Shown here: positions 8,522 through 17,696 of the stretch, in pieces | Layout: every line of letters begins with the position of its first letter | Numbering within the stretch: position 1 is the first letter of the stretch | From: Pseudomonas sp. SL4(2022) | Lineage (GTDB): Bacteria > Pseudomonadota > Gammaproteobacteria > Pseudomonadales > Pseudomonadaceae | Length of the DNA stretch: 64,000 nt | Assembly (NCBI RefSeq): GCF_026625725.1 | Contig: NZ_CP113060.1 | Span: forward strand, 3,788,001 to 3,852,000 | Reading direction: 5' to 3' | Notes under the pieces: generated by a model | Databases searched by the model: none | Seen by the model: the letters and a program-made list of their open reading frames with translations, nothing else | Told to the model about the DNA's origin: nothing | Program-made: the position numbers and the translations under genes

Positions 8522-9904
8522 CTAGATAACCCGCGAGAAACGCTGCTGGCTTTGTTCGCACAGGTAGCGATCAAACAGCATGCACAGCGACCTGACCAAC
8601 AGTCGACCCGCCGGCTTGACATCGATGCCTTGGGCGCTCAAGTCAATCAGGCCGTCGCTGGCCATTTGCTGCAGTTGCGGCCAGACTTCTGCGAAGTAGC
8701 TGCGGAAATCGATGGCATAAGCCTGCTCGATATCAACAAAGCGCAACTGGAAATGGCAGATCAGCTGCTGAATCACCGCCCGCCGCAGACGGTCGTCGGC
8801 ATCGCAATGCAAGCCGCGCACGGTGGCCAGTTCGCTATGGCTGAGGCTGTCCTGGTATTTACTCAGGTCGCTGTTGTTCTGGCAGTAAAGCTCGCCAATC
8901 TGGCTGATCGATGAAACCCCCAGGCCAATCAGGTCGCAATGACCGTGGGTGGTGTAGCCCTGGAAGTTGCGTTGCAGGCTGCCATCTTCCTGGGCGCTGG
9001 CCAACTCGTCGTCGGGCAGGGCGAAGTGATCCATGCCGATATAGCGGTAACCGGCGGCACTCAGTTGCTCGATGCTTGCCTGCAGCATGGCCAGCTTGTC
9101 GCCTGGGCTGGGCAGGTCGCTGGTGTTGATTCGCCGCTGCGGCATAAAGCGTTCCGGCAGGTGCGCGTAGTTGAACAGTGACAGGCGATCGGGCTGCAGG
9201 GCAATCACCTCGGCCACGGTGCGGGCGAAGCGTTCTGGCGTTTGCAGCGGCAGGCCGTAGATCAGATCGATGTTTACCGAGCGGAACTGCAGGGTGCGCG
9301 CGGCTTCCACGATGGCGCGGGTTTCCTCCAGAGTCTGCAAGCGGTTGACCGCGCGCTGTACGGCCGGGTCGAGGTCTTGCACGCCCAGGCTGACACGGTT
9401 GAAACCCAGCTCGCGGAGCAGGCCCATGGTCGACCAGTCGGCTTCGCGCGGGTCGATCTCGATGCTGTAGTCGCCGCTATCGTCATCCAGCAGATTGAAG
9501 TGCTGGCGCAGGTGGCCCATCAGGTGGCGCAGCTCATCGTGGCTGAGAAAAGTCGGCGTGCCGCCGCCGAAGTGCAGCTGCTCGACCCTCTGCTGCGGGT
9601 CGAGATGGCGACTGATGATCTCGATTTCACGTTCGAGTTTTTCCAGATAGGGCTGGGCGCGCCCGCGATCCTTGGTGATCACCTTGTTGCAGGCGCAGTA
9701 ATAGCAGATGTGCGCGCAGAACGGGATGTGCACATACAGCGACAGCGGCCGCAGCGCTTTGCGGCTTTCGCGCAGGGCGTGCAGCAGGTCGAACTGGCTG
9801 ATGCGCTCGTGGAACTGCACGGCGGTCGGATAGGAGGTGTAGCGCGGGCCGGCCTGGTCGTAGCGGCGGATCAGAGTGCTGTCCCACTGGATGAGGTTGA
9901 GCAT
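8522..9904 (-). CDS. hemN: Oxygen-independent coproporphyrinogen III oxidase
   Basis: This radical-SAM enzyme decarboxylates coproporphyrinogen III in anaerobic haem synthesis. It has 460 residues, with the cluster motif CAHICYYC (CX3CX2C) near residues 62-69, HFGGGTPTFL near 109-118 and a C-terminal HemN domain. The N-terminal RRYDQAGPRYTSYPTA is typical of true HemN rather than HemW. An Anr promoter lies directly upstream (box 9967-9980). Placement beside anr and the cbb3 genes fits haem supply to the oxidase at low oxygen. Confidence 0.97.
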   Translation of the reverse strand: MLNLIQWDSTLIRRYDQAGPRYTSYPTAVQFHERISQFDLLHALRESRKALRPLSLYVHIPFCAHICYYCACNKVITKDRGRAQPYLEKLEREIEIISRHLDPQQRVEQLHFGGGTPTFLSHDELRHLMGHLRQHFNLLDDDSGDYSIEIDPREADWSTMGLLRELGFNRVSLGVQDLDPAVQRAVNRLQTLEETRAIVEAARTLQFRSVNIDLIYGLPLQTPERFARTVAEVIALQPDRLSLFNYAHLPERFMPQRRINTSDLPSPGDKLAMLQASIEQLSAAGYRYIGMDHFALPDDELASAQEDGSLQRNFQGYTTHGHCDLIGLGVSSISQIGELYCQNNSDLSKYQDSLSHSELATVRGLHCDADDRLRRAVIQQLICHFQLRFVDIEQAYAIDFRSYFAEVWPQLQQMASDGLIDLSAQGIDVKPAGRLLVRSLCMLFDRYLCEQSQQRFSRVI

Positions 9905-9938
9905 GCGGGTATTCCCGGTTTGGCTTTCAATACCGGGC

Positions 9939-9980
9939 AGTCTATGAGCGCTGGGGCTGGGGTGTTTTGACCTGTATCAA
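9939..9980 (-). promoter_or_regulatory. Anr-activated promoter of hemN
   Basis: TTGACCTGTATCAA at 9967-9980 matches the FNR/Anr consensus TTGAT-N4-ATCAA at nine of ten fixed positions. On the minus strand a TAGACT -10 (9944-9939) follows the box after exactly 22 bases, the class II geometry with the site centred near -41.5. The inferred start near 9932 leaves a leader of about 28 nt before the hemN ATG. Box seen directly; activation is inferred from family knowledge. Confidence 0.85.
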
Positions 9981-10000
9981 GCGGCCTCTTATCGCTTGGC

Positions 10001-10135
10001 AGGCCGTTGGAAAACTACCTGCGTTGCTCCTGCAGCCTTCAAAACAGGCTCAAAATGCTCATTTAAAGCGCGTAACCTCCGTTTTTGCCTGTTTTTGCCT
10101 TGCGTTGGCGGCCTCGCCTTCGTTTTCAATGGTCT
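10001..10135. repeat. MITE-like palindromic intergenic repeat, copy A
   Basis: The core shares AACAGGCTC..AATGCTCAT and TTGCCTGTTTTTGCCTTGC with the copy at 22793-22934. Ends form an imperfect inverted repeat (GGCCGTTGGAAAAC at 10002-10015 against GTTTTCAATGGTC at 10122-10134). It fills the space between the hemN promoter and the stop of the SafE-like gene and has no coding capacity. Confidence 0.7.
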
Positions 10136-10136
10136 G

Positions 10137-10820
10137 CTAGTGGCCCATCAGCCAGTGCTGGTGCGGGCCGGGCAGAGTCCACAGACCGAACAGGATCACC
10201 AGAATGCCGCCAGCCATTCGTACGCCCTGTTTACGCAGCAGTGCGGTCAGGCGTTCGGCGGCCATGCCAGTGGCCAGTAGTACCGGCAGGGTGCCGAGGC
10301 CAAAAGCCAACATCAGGGCTGCGCTGTCGACTGCATTTCCTTGGCTGGCGGCCCACAGCAGGGTGCTGTAGACCAGCCCGCAGGGCAGCCAGCCCCATAA
10401 GCTGCCGAGTATCACCGCACGTGGCAGGCTGGTGACCGGCATAAAACGCCGGGTTAGCGGCTGGATATGCCGCCAGAGACCACGACCGAGGGCTTCTATA
10501 CGGGTTAGGCCACTCCACCAGCCGGCAAGGTAGAGCCCCATGGCAATCAGCAGCAACGCTGCAATCACCCGTAGGCCCATAACCACGGGGCTATTGGCTA
10601 CTGCCCAACCCGCCAGGCCAAGCAGCAGGCCGGCCAGGCTGTAGCTGAGAATGCGCCCCAGGTTATAGGCCAGCAGCAGTTGAACGCGTTGTGCGCGCTG
10701 CTCGGGTGGGATGGCCAGCGTCAGCGCGCCCATCAGGCCGCCGCACATGCCCAGGCAGTGTCCGCCGCCTAGCAGGCCGAGAATCAGTGCTGAAACCAGC
10801 AGCGGCAGCAGCTCAAGCAC
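10137..10820 (-). CDS. Sulfite exporter TauE/SafE family-like membrane protein (cbb3-cluster type)
   Basis: The 227-residue protein has about six hydrophobic segments and the N-terminal signature GLLGGGHCLGMCGGLMGALT, with His and Cys residues in a helix. This places it in the DsbD-like/SafE branch that commonly accompanies ccoS. A second Cys motif, SLWGWLPCGLVYSTLL, lies around residues 130-145. Paired membrane cysteines and His suggest copper or thiol handling for oxidase assembly, which is inference. It overlaps ccoS by 8 bp and is likely translationally coupled to it. Confidence 0.87.
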   Translation of the reverse strand: MLELLPLLVSALILGLLGGGHCLGMCGGLMGALTLAIPPEQRAQRVQLLLAYNLGRILSYSLAGLLLGLAGWAVANSPVVMGLRVIAALLLIAMGLYLAGWWSGLTRIEALGRGLWRHIQPLTRRFMPVTSLPRAVILGSLWGWLPCGLVYSTLLWAASQGNAVDSAALMLAFGLGTLPVLLATGMAAERLTALLRKQGVRMAGGILVILFGLWTLPGPHQHWLMGH

Positions 10821-11031
10821 CGGGCTTGTCCTGCTCGGACTGAGGTTCGTCGAGTTGCTGCACCTGGTTTACGGCGGCAGTGTGTTTGGGGTCTTCGTCG
10901 TCAAACAGGATGCTGTGGGCCGGTCCGTCGAGGTCGTCGTACTGACCGCTGTCCACCGCCCAGAAGAACAGCCAGATAGCAAAGGCCACCAAAGCAATGG
11001 CAACCGGGATCAGGATATAGAGAGCGGGCAT
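10813..11031 (-). CDS. ccoS: cbb3 oxidase assembly protein CcoS
   Basis: A 72-residue protein with one N-terminal transmembrane helix (ALYILIPVAIALVAFAIWLFF) followed by the conserved short segment WAVDSGQYDDLDGP and a hydrophilic tail. CcoS is needed for incorporation of haem and copper cofactors into CcoN. It lies in the assembly cluster, overlaps the SafE-like gene, and starts 3 bp after an extra small membrane gene. Confidence 0.95.
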   Translation of the reverse strand: MPALYILIPVAIALVAFAIWLFFWAVDSGQYDDLDGPAHSILFDDEDPKHTAAVNQVQQLDEPQSEQDKPGA

Positions 11032-11034
11032 GGT

Positions 11035-11313
11035 TTAGTGGCTCCGGCGCAAGAGTTGCCGTAGATCAAGGCTGGTAACTGGAAAGAGTCTGTCAGGGCT
11101 GCGGCCGGTCAGCGCGACGAAGGCAAATAAGACATTAACGAAAAGCATGATCAGGGTGTCCGGCAGACTGTCAGTAAACAGGCTGCTGAGTGTGGTTTGC
11201 TGGCTGATCAGCGTGGCGGCAAAAGGGTAGGCCATAAACAGCTGCAGGCTGAGCAAAGCCACAGCCAGTAAGCGCAGCCACCATACAACCTTGCCAGTCA
11301 TGTTGTTTCGCAT
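11035..11313 (-). CDS. Small hypothetical membrane protein between ccoI and ccoS
   Basis: A 92-residue protein with two predicted membrane helices (about residues 9-35 and 50-70) and a basic C-terminus ending LRQLLRRSH. GAGGTC precedes ATG 11313 by 5 bases; an in-frame ATG at 11301 is an alternative. I do not recognise a family. It ends 3 bp before the ccoS start, so it is probably co-translated with ccoS, and it is separated from ccoI by about 100 bp holding a repeat. Its position within the assembly cluster suggests, but does not show, a role in oxidase biogenesis. Confidence 0.72.
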   Translation of the reverse strand: MRNNMTGKVVWWLRLLAVALLSLQLFMAYPFAATLISQQTTLSSLFTDSLPDTLIMLFVNVLFAFVALTGRSPDRLFPVTSLDLRQLLRRSH

Positions 11314-11388
11314 AAGACCTCGCCGAGCGTGTCAGTGGACTGTTTGATAGGTGGAGGTCAATTTTTATTTCCACCATGGCGGCGCGGT

Positions 11389-11417
11389 GGTGGATCGGTG
11401 AAGCGTGATCCACCCTA
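11389..11417. repeat. Palindromic GGTGGATC repeat overlapping the ccoI stop codon
   Basis: Arms GGTGGATC (11389-11396) and GATCCACC (11407-11414) flank GGTGAAGCGT. The minus-strand reading begins in the ccoI stop codon as GTAGGGTGGATCACGCTTC, a form that looks like a common dispersed Pseudomonas repeat. I saw no second copy in this window. Confidence 0.55.
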
Positions 11418-13814
11418 CGGGCGTGTTAGTCGCAAGGCATTCAATACCACCAGCAATGAACTGACTGACATGCCCAGCGCGGCCCAGATGGGCGTAATCC
11501 AACCGATAGCGGCGAAGGGCAGCACCAGGCCATTGTACAGGCTGGCCCAGGTGAGGTTCTCGATGATGATGCGACGGGTTCGTTGCGCCATGTGTAGCGC
11601 CTGCACCAGGCTGCTCAGGCGGTTGGACAGCAGCACGGCATCGGCGCTGGTTTTGGCCAGGTCGGTGGCGCTGCCCATGGCCACGCTGATGTCGGCGGCG
11701 GCCAATACCGGCACATCATTAACCCCGTCACCCAGCATCAGCACCCGGCGGCCCTGGCTGTGCAGCTGTTTCAGCACGTCCAGTTTGGCATCTGGGGTGA
11801 GGCCACCACGGGCGTCCATGATGCCCAGCTGGCGTGCCACTTCGCCGACCATGGGCGAGTTGTCACCGGACAGCAGCATGATTTGCCAACCTTTGGCCTT
11901 GGCCATGTCGATCAGTTGCGGGGCATCTTCGCGCAGGCGGTCATCCAGAACAAACCAGGCCAGCGGCCCTTGCTCATCGCCCAGCAGTAGCCATTGGCCG
12001 TGTTTACCTGCAATGGCTGGGGCGGTCTGGGTGCTGAGCGCGCAGACGAAATTGGCCTCGCCGATGCGCAGCAAGCGGCTGCCAACACGCCCCTGCAGGC
12101 CCAGTCCCGGATGGCTGTCGACTGCATCGGCAGCTTCTGGTGCCTGGCCGAAGGCGCGGGCAATTGGGTGCTCTGAGCGGTTTTCCAGCGCGGCGGCCAG
12201 GGCCAGGCAGGCATCGGCGTCTAGCTCGCGCAAAGGGTGGATAGCGCTGAGGGTCAGGCGGCCTTCGGTGAGGGTACCGGTCTTGTCCAGAACCAGGGTG
12301 TCGATCTGATTCAGGCCCTCCAGTACGTGGCCACGGGTCAGCAACATGCCCAGTTTGTGCAGTGAGCCAGTCGCCGCCGTGAGCGCCGTAGGCGTGGCCA
12401 AGGCCAGCGCGCAAGGGCAGGTGGCGACCAGCAGGGCTAAGACAATCCAGAATGCACGGGAAGGGTCGAGCTGCCACCAGGCCAGGCCGACGACGGCGGC
12501 CACCACCAGGACGATCAGCAGGAACCATTGCGCAACCTGGTCGGCCAGTACCGCCAGGCGCGGTTTGTCGCTCTGCGCGCGCTCCAGCAGGCGAACAATA
12601 GCCGACAGTCGCGTGGCATCGCCGAGGGCCTGCACTTCAATCTGCAGCGGCCCTTCGACATTCAGGGTGCCAGCAGTAACGGCATCGCCGACCTTGCGTG
12701 GCTGCGGCAGGTACTCACCGGTTAACAGGGATTCATCCACGCTCGACTGGCCCTGAACAATCCACCCGTCCGCAGGTAGCAGGGCGCCGGGTGGCACCAG
12801 CACCTGGTCACCAACGTGCAGCTCACTGAGCAGAATGCGCTGGCTCTGCCCGTCAGCAGTCAGGCGCAGGCAGGATGCTGGCAGCAGATTGACCAGCTGC
12901 GCGGTGGCAGCAGCCGTGCGTTCGCGGGCGCGGCGTTCCAGGTAGCGGCCAGCCAGGAGGAACAGGGCAAACATGCCCACCGCATCGAAATACAGCTCGC
13001 CCTGACCGGTCACTGTTGACCAGATACCGGCGATGTAGGCGCCACCAATCGCCAGGGATACCGAAACGTCCATGGTCAGATGGCGGGTGCGCAAGTCACG
13101 CAGCGCGCCACGGAAGAACTGGCCACAGCAGTAGAAGACAATCGGCGTGGTGAGAAACAGGCTGACCCAACGCAGGATCTTGTCCAGCTCGGGGCTGAGG
13201 TCGATGTTGAATTCCGGCCAGGTGGCCATGGTCGCCATCATCACCTGCATCCACAGCATGCCGGCTACACCGAGCTCACGCATGGCGCGGTGGTTCTCGC
13301 GGTGTAGCTGTTCAGCGGCGGCATCGGCCTGCCAGGGGTGGGCGGCGTAGCCGATCTTGCGCAGTGCCTTGAGCAGGCTGCTGAGCGGCAACTGACTGTC
13401 GGCCCAGCGCACTTGCAGGCGGTGATTGGACAGATTGAGGTGCGCCTCGCTGACGCCCGGCAGGGTGCGCAGGTGTTTTTCAATTAGCCAGCCACAGGCC
13501 GCGCAGCTGATGCCTTCGATCAGCAGGCAGGTTTCGCTGAGTTCACCGTCATGCTCAACAAAGGGTTGCTGCACATCGCTGCGGTCATACAGCGCCAGCT
13601 CATCCGGCAGCGCCTGGGGTAGGCTCTGCGGGTTGGCGGCGCTTTCGCTGCGGTGCTTGTAGTAGTGCTCCAGACCACCGCTGACAATGGCTTCGGCCAC
13701 TGCCTGGCAACCCGGGCAGCACATCTCACGGGTTGCGCCCAGTACCTGAGCATGGAAACGGCTGCCGGCAGGAACTGGCAGACCACAGTGATAGCAGGGA
13801 GTTGGACTGGCCAT
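11415..13814 (-). CDS. ccoI: CcoI/FixI copper-translocating P1B-type ATPase
   Basis: This 799-residue inner-membrane ATPase supplies copper for the CcoN binuclear centre. An N-terminal Cys-rich metal-binding segment (CYHCGLPV and CCPGCQAV, residues 5-40) is followed by a heavy-metal-associated domain with GISCAACG near 100. Then come eight transmembrane helices, the ion-binding CPC of TCPCALALATP, the phosphorylation site DKTGTLTEG, and the hinge MLGDGVNDVPVL. It sits 8 bp downstream of ccoH. The CPC motif identifies a Cu-type transporter, and context separates it from detoxifying CopA. Confidence 0.96.
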   Translation of the reverse strand: MASPTPCYHCGLPVPAGSRFHAQVLGATREMCCPGCQAVAEAIVSGGLEHYYKHRSESAANPQSLPQALPDELALYDRSDVQQPFVEHDGELSETCLLIEGISCAACGWLIEKHLRTLPGVSEAHLNLSNHRLQVRWADSQLPLSSLLKALRKIGYAAHPWQADAAAEQLHRENHRAMRELGVAGMLWMQVMMATMATWPEFNIDLSPELDKILRWVSLFLTTPIVFYCCGQFFRGALRDLRTRHLTMDVSVSLAIGGAYIAGIWSTVTGQGELYFDAVGMFALFLLAGRYLERRARERTAAATAQLVNLLPASCLRLTADGQSQRILLSELHVGDQVLVPPGALLPADGWIVQGQSSVDESLLTGEYLPQPRKVGDAVTAGTLNVEGPLQIEVQALGDATRLSAIVRLLERAQSDKPRLAVLADQVAQWFLLIVLVVAAVVGLAWWQLDPSRAFWIVLALLVATCPCALALATPTALTAATGSLHKLGMLLTRGHVLEGLNQIDTLVLDKTGTLTEGRLTLSAIHPLRELDADACLALAAALENRSEHPIARAFGQAPEAADAVDSHPGLGLQGRVGSRLLRIGEANFVCALSTQTAPAIAGKHGQWLLLGDEQGPLAWFVLDDRLREDAPQLIDMAKAKGWQIMLLSGDNSPMVGEVARQLGIMDARGGLTPDAKLDVLKQLHSQGRRVLMLGDGVNDVPVLAAADISVAMGSATDLAKTSADAVLLSNRLSSLVQALHMAQRTRRIIIENLTWASLYNGLVLPFAAIGWITPIWAALGMSVSSLLVVLNALRLTRP

Positions 13815-13822
13815 CGGTGCGC

Positions 13823-14347
13823 TTATTGGGCATCCCCGAGGTTAATCGTCTGTCCGCTCTGCACGTTTTCCTCTTCGAACAGGCGCCAGTCCTTGCCGCC
13901 TTCCTGGCCGATCAGCTCGACAAACCGGCGGCCTTCAACCGCATCGATCATCTGCCCGCTGTAACTGCCATCGGCCTGCGGTTGCAGGATCACCCGGCGG
14001 TCGCGTTCCGGCTGGGTCGGCGAGATCAGATTGAGCACCAGCTGCTGCGGACGGCTATTGCCGTTCAGCTGCAGGGTAGCCGTGCCGTTGTCATCGTTGA
14101 GCTGCAGTGTGGCGTGCAGTTTGAGGCGAATGGCGTGGTTTTCCCGCTCCAGTGACTGGTTGATACCTTTGCCGACGTCGTAATAGTCATCGGAAATCAG
14201 CCCTGGCGGGTTCTTCGTGGCGATGGTCAACAGGGTCAGCCCCTGGACCACTGAGTAAGCCAGCAGGCCTATCAGGAACCAGGGCCAGAATTGCTTGTAC
14301 CAGGGCTTGATGATGTCGGGGTTCTTTTCAGATATGGGTTCAGACAT
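13823..14347 (-). CDS. ccoH: cbb3 oxidase assembly protein CcoH/FixH
   Basis: The 174-residue protein has a short cytoplasmic start, one transmembrane helix (about residues 22-43, [20 protein letters not shown]) and a periplasmic FixH domain with [18 protein letters not shown]. FixH-type proteins interact with the oxidase during assembly. It lies 12 bp after ccoG and 8 bp before ccoI, so the three form a tight operon. Confidence 0.94.
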   Translation of the reverse strand: MSEPISEKNPDIIKPWYKQFWPWFLIGLLAYSVVQGLTLLTIATKNPPGLISDDYYDVGKGINQSLERENHAIRLKLHATLQLNDDNGTATLQLNGNSRPQQLVLNLISPTQPERDRRVILQPQADGSYSGQMIDAVEGRRFVELIGQEGGKDWRLFEEENVQSGQTINLGDAQ

Positions 14348-14359
14348 GGGCTTCTCTAG

Positions 14360-15772
14360 TCAGCGCACGCTGGGACCGATAAAACGGCTGGCAGCGTCGG
14401 TTTTGATACTGGGGTCATCCACCGAGTGCAGGTGGAAGGTGATTTCATTGGTGCTCGAAGGCAGGTTTGAAGGGTCGATGGACAGCTCGACAGGCAGCGA
14501 CAGTACCTCGCCAGCAATTGCCCTGATCTCGCGCTTGCCTTCATACACCAGGCCATCAAGGCCATCGGCTTCGATCAGGTAAGTAACCTCGTGCTGGGCC
14601 TTGTTCATGATCTTCAGGGTGTAAACGTTCTCGATCCGGCCTTCTTCGTTCTCGCGGTAGAGCACGCGGTCCTTGAGCACGTCCAACTCTACCAGCGAGC
14701 GTTCGGCGATGGCCCAGGCGAAGACGCAGAACATGGCCAGCAGGGCGATGGCGTAGCCGATCAGGCGTGGGCGCACCAGGTGGGTCTTTTGTCCCGAAAG
14801 GTTGTGTTCGGTGGTGTAGCTGATCAGCCCTTTCGGGTAGTTCATCTTCTCCATGATGCTGTCGCAGGCGTCGATACAAGCCGCGCAGCCGATGCATTCG
14901 ATCTGCAGACCGTCGCGGATGTCGATGCCTGTAGGGCAAACGTGCACGCACATTTTGCAGTCGATGCAGTCACCCAGGCCTTGGGCCTTGTAGTCGGCGT
15001 CCTTCTTGCGCGGGCCACGGGATTCGCCACGACGGGGGTCATAGGAGACGATCAGGGTGTCCTGGTCGAACATCACGCTTTGGAAACGTGCGTAAGGGCA
15101 CATGTAGATGCACACCTGTTCGCGCAGGTATCCGGCGTTGCCATAGGTGGCAAGGGTGAAAAAACCGACCCAGAACAGCGCCCAGCCACTGGCCTCAAGG
15201 GTAAAAAGCTCCGGGATCAGTTCACGGATCGGGGTGAAGTAGCCAACGAAGGTGATCGCGGTGACCAGTGACACACTGACCCAGATGCCATGTTTGGCCA
15301 GCTTGCGCAGGAATTTCTGTGCGCTCATGGGCGTTTTGTCGAGTTTCATGCGCTGATTGCGATCACCTTCGGTGACCTTTTCTGCCCACATGAAGACCCA
15401 GGTGAATACGCTCTGTGGACAGGTGTAGCCGCACCAGACACGGCCAGCGAACACGGTGATAAAAAACAGGCCGAAGGCACAGATGATCAGCAAGGCCGAG
15501 AGCAGGACGAAATCCTGCGGCCAGTAAGTTGAACCGAAGATGTAGAACTTGCGCTCCGGCAGGTTCCACCAGACGGCCTGACGACCATTCCAGTTCAACC
15601 ATACGGTGCCGAAGTACAACAGAAAGAGGGCTGCACCACCGAGCATGCGCAGGTTGCGGAAGAGGCCGGTGAAGGAGCGGGTGTAGATTTTTTCGCGGTT
15701 GGCGTACAGGTCGACAACTTCGACCTTGGCCGGGGCAGGGGTGACGTCTTTAACTGGAATCTGTGCGCTCAT
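14360..15772 (-). CDS. ccoG: cbb3 oxidase accessory protein CcoG/FixG (4Fe-4S)
   Basis: A 470-residue polytopic protein with membrane helices in the N-terminal half, a motif GRVWCGYTCPQSVFTWVF near residues 110-127, and two ferredoxin-type clusters (CIDCKMCVHVCP and CIGCAACIDACD) near 267-310. The C-terminal periplasmic domain is Ig-like. CcoG reduces Cu(II) for oxidase assembly. It is the first gene of the ccoGHI cluster, 137 bp after ccoP of the proximal operon; a GC-rich hairpin lies between. Confidence 0.96.
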   Translation of the reverse strand: MSAQIPVKDVTPAPAKVEVVDLYANREKIYTRSFTGLFRNLRMLGGAALFLLYFGTVWLNWNGRQAVWWNLPERKFYIFGSTYWPQDFVLLSALLIICAFGLFFITVFAGRVWCGYTCPQSVFTWVFMWAEKVTEGDRNQRMKLDKTPMSAQKFLRKLAKHGIWVSVSLVTAITFVGYFTPIRELIPELFTLEASGWALFWVGFFTLATYGNAGYLREQVCIYMCPYARFQSVMFDQDTLIVSYDPRRGESRGPRKKDADYKAQGLGDCIDCKMCVHVCPTGIDIRDGLQIECIGCAACIDACDSIMEKMNYPKGLISYTTEHNLSGQKTHLVRPRLIGYAIALLAMFCVFAWAIAERSLVELDVLKDRVLYRENEEGRIENVYTLKIMNKAQHEVTYLIEADGLDGLVYEGKREIRAIAGEVLSLPVELSIDPSNLPSSTNEITFHLHSVDDPSIKTDAASRFIGPSVR

Positions 15773-15868
15773 CAGTTCGTACCACGGCGGTTGATTGGCT
15801 GCTTCAACCGATACGTGCCGGCCGAAGTCATACGGGCTCTTGCGCTATGGTACGCCTGACGATTGCTC

Positions 15869-15897
15869 GGCAGGTGCGACCAGCGGTCGCGCCTGCC
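15869..15897. other. GC-rich hairpin between ccoP1 and ccoG
   Basis: Arms 15869-15881 and 15885-15897 pair at 12 of 13 positions around a 3-base loop. No T tract follows on the minus strand, so a full intrinsic terminator is doubtful. It may stabilise the oxidase mRNA 3' end or attenuate read-through into ccoG. Confidence 0.5.
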
Positions 15898-15909
15898 AGA
15901 GCCGGAGAA

Positions 15910-16899
15910 TCACTTCTCGGTTTTACCTTGCGACAGGCTGTACACATAGGCCGCCAGCAGATGCACTTTATCGTTACCCAGGAAATCAGCCTGGGCTGGC
16001 ATCTTGCCGTTACGGCCGTAGCGCAGAGTTTGTTGCACCTGGGCAAAGCTGGAGCCGTAGAGCCAGACTTTGTCGGTCAGGTTGGGGGCACCCATGGCCT
16101 GTTGGCCCTTGCCTTCAGCGCCATGACAGACTGCACAATTGGCGGCGAAGATGTCTTGACCTGCGGCAAGGTCAACTTCGATACCTTCCGGATTCTTCAA
16201 GCCAGACAGGCTGCGGATGTAGCCGGCAACGTTGCGGATGCCTTCTTCACCGATGCTGTCTTTCCACGCCGGCATGGCAGCTTGGCGGCCGGCCATGATG
16301 GTGGTCTTGATGGTTTCCGGTTCGCCACCGTACAGCCAGTCGTTGTCGGTCAGGTTGGGGAAGCCATAGGCACCCTTGGCGTCAGAACCGTGGCAGACCG
16401 AGCAGTTGGATGCAAACAGGCGACCGCCCATTTTCAGCGCTTGCTCGTCCTGGGCCACTTGTTCAATCGGCATGGCGGCGTATTTGGCAAAGATCGGACC
16501 GTACTGAGCGTCAGCCTTGGCCATCTCTTTTTCCCACTGGTGCACGCCAGTCCAGCCGCCATTGCGCTCGGCATCGCCGGCGATCTGTACGTTGGTAGCA
16601 AACGGCGTCTTGGCCTCGGTGTTGAGGTAGTCGTAGCCCGGCAGCAGGCCTTTCCAGTTACCCAGGCCCGGGTAGAGCGCCAGGTAGCCGAGGGCAAAGA
16701 TGATGGTGCCGACAAACAGCATGAACCACCACTTGGGCAGCGGATTGTCGAACTCTTCGATACCGTCGAAGGAATGGCCGACAGTTTCTTCGGTGGTTTC
16801 TTCGCGCTGGCCCTTGCGGGTGCCGAAGACCAGCCAGGTCAGGGCAAAGATGGTGCCCAGAGACAGAATGGTTACGTACCAACTCCAGAACGTGGTCAT
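15910..16899 (-). CDS. ccoP: cbb3 oxidase subunit III, di-haem cytochrome c (proximal copy)
   Basis: A 329-residue membrane-anchored subunit carrying electrons to CcoO. It has an N-terminal transmembrane helix, a second hydrophobic segment ([22 protein letters not shown], residues 55-76) and two c-type haem motifs CSVCH and CAVCH, near residues 147 and 234. It overlaps ccoQ by 4 bp. Compared with the distal copy it has an extra loop of about 20 residues after the second helix, before the [10 protein letters not shown] segment. Confidence 0.97.
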   Translation of the reverse strand: MTTFWSWYVTILSLGTIFALTWLVFGTRKGQREETTEETVGHSFDGIEEFDNPLPKWWFMLFVGTIIFALGYLALYPGLGNWKGLLPGYDYLNTEAKTPFATNVQIAGDAERNGGWTGVHQWEKEMAKADAQYGPIFAKYAAMPIEQVAQDEQALKMGGRLFASNCSVCHGSDAKGAYGFPNLTDNDWLYGGEPETIKTTIMAGRQAAMPAWKDSIGEEGIRNVAGYIRSLSGLKNPEGIEVDLAAGQDIFAANCAVCHGAEGKGQQAMGAPNLTDKVWLYGSSFAQVQQTLRYGRNGKMPAQADFLGNDKVHLLAAYVYSLSQGKTEK

Positions 16900-17081
16900 T
16901 GGTTATTGCTCCTGGAAGATTGCTCGTCACGCTCGTTGGGTGTGGGATCGTCGGCGAATGGCAGGTTGGCGGCCTCGTCGAAGCTGTCTTTACGCTTGCT
17001 GCTGTAGGCCCAGAGCACCACGCCGATAAAGGCGATGAACACCACTGCTGTGCCTATGCCGCGAATAGTCCCGATATCCAT
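16896..17081 (-). CDS. ccoQ: cbb3 oxidase subunit CcoQ (proximal copy)
   Basis: A 61-residue protein with one membrane helix ([21 protein letters not shown]) and a charged tail ending SSRSNNQ. CcoQ stabilises the interaction of CcoP with the CcoNO core. It lies between ccoO and ccoP, with the ccoP start overlapping its stop. Confidence 0.94.
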   Translation of the reverse strand: MDIGTIRGIGTAVVFIAFIGVVLWAYSSKRKDSFDEAANLPFADDPTPNERDEQSSRSNNQ

Positions 17082-17087
17082 CGCGCG

Positions 17088-17696
17088 TTACCGTTTGTTC
17101 TTGATGGAAGTGCCGAGAACCTGCAGGTACGCAACGAGGGCGTCCATTTCGGTTTTGCCTTTTACAGCCTCTTTTGCACCGGCGATGTCTTCATCGGTGT
17201 ACGGGATGCCAAAACCACGCATGACTTCCATCTTCTTGGCGGTGTCCTTGCCGTCGAGTTTGTTCTCGACAAGCCATGGGTAGGCCGGCATCTTCGACTC
17301 CGGTACTACGTTGCGCGGGTTGTACAGGTGCGCACGCTGCCACTCATCCGAGTAACGACCGCCAACGCGAGCCAGGTCTGGACCGGTACGCTTGGAACCC
17401 CACAGAAACGGATGATCCCAGACGCTTTCACCGGCTACCGAGTAGTGGCCGTAGCGTTCGGTTTCAGCACGGAACGGACGAATCATCTGCGAGTGGCAGC
17501 CGACACAGCCGTTGGCGATGTACACATCGCGGCCTTCCAGTTGCAGCGCGGTGTAAGGTTTGAGGCCTTCCACCGGCTCGTTGGTAACGTCCTGGAAAAA
17601 CAGCGGAACGATTTGAGTCAGGCCACCGATGCTGACAGCCAGAACCATCAGCAGCGCCATCAGGCCGATATTCTTCTCAATGATTTCGTGTTTCAT
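17088..17696 (-). CDS. ccoO: cbb3 oxidase subunit II, mono-haem cytochrome c (proximal copy)
   Basis: The 202-residue subunit has an N-terminal membrane anchor ([22 protein letters not shown]) and one haem-c motif, CVGCH, near residue 70, followed by [14 protein letters not shown], typical of CcoO. It overlaps the ccoN stop by one base. Methionine axial-ligand context SKMPAYPWL is present. Confidence 0.97.
   Translation of the reverse strand: MKHEIIEKNIGLMALLMVLAVSIGGLTQIVPLFFQDVTNEPVEGLKPYTALQLEGRDVYIANGCVGCHSQMIRPFRAETERYGHYSVAGESVWDHPFLWGSKRTGPDLARVGGRYSDEWQRAHLYNPRNVVPESKMPAYPWLVENKLDGKDTAKKMEVMRGFGIPYTDEDIAGAKEAVKGKTEMDALVAYLQVLGTSIKNKR

Noticed and set aside
15784..15812. TTGATTGGCTGCTTCAA upstream of ccoG as an Anr box
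   Set aside because: The spacing between half-sites is too long for an FNR-family dimer.
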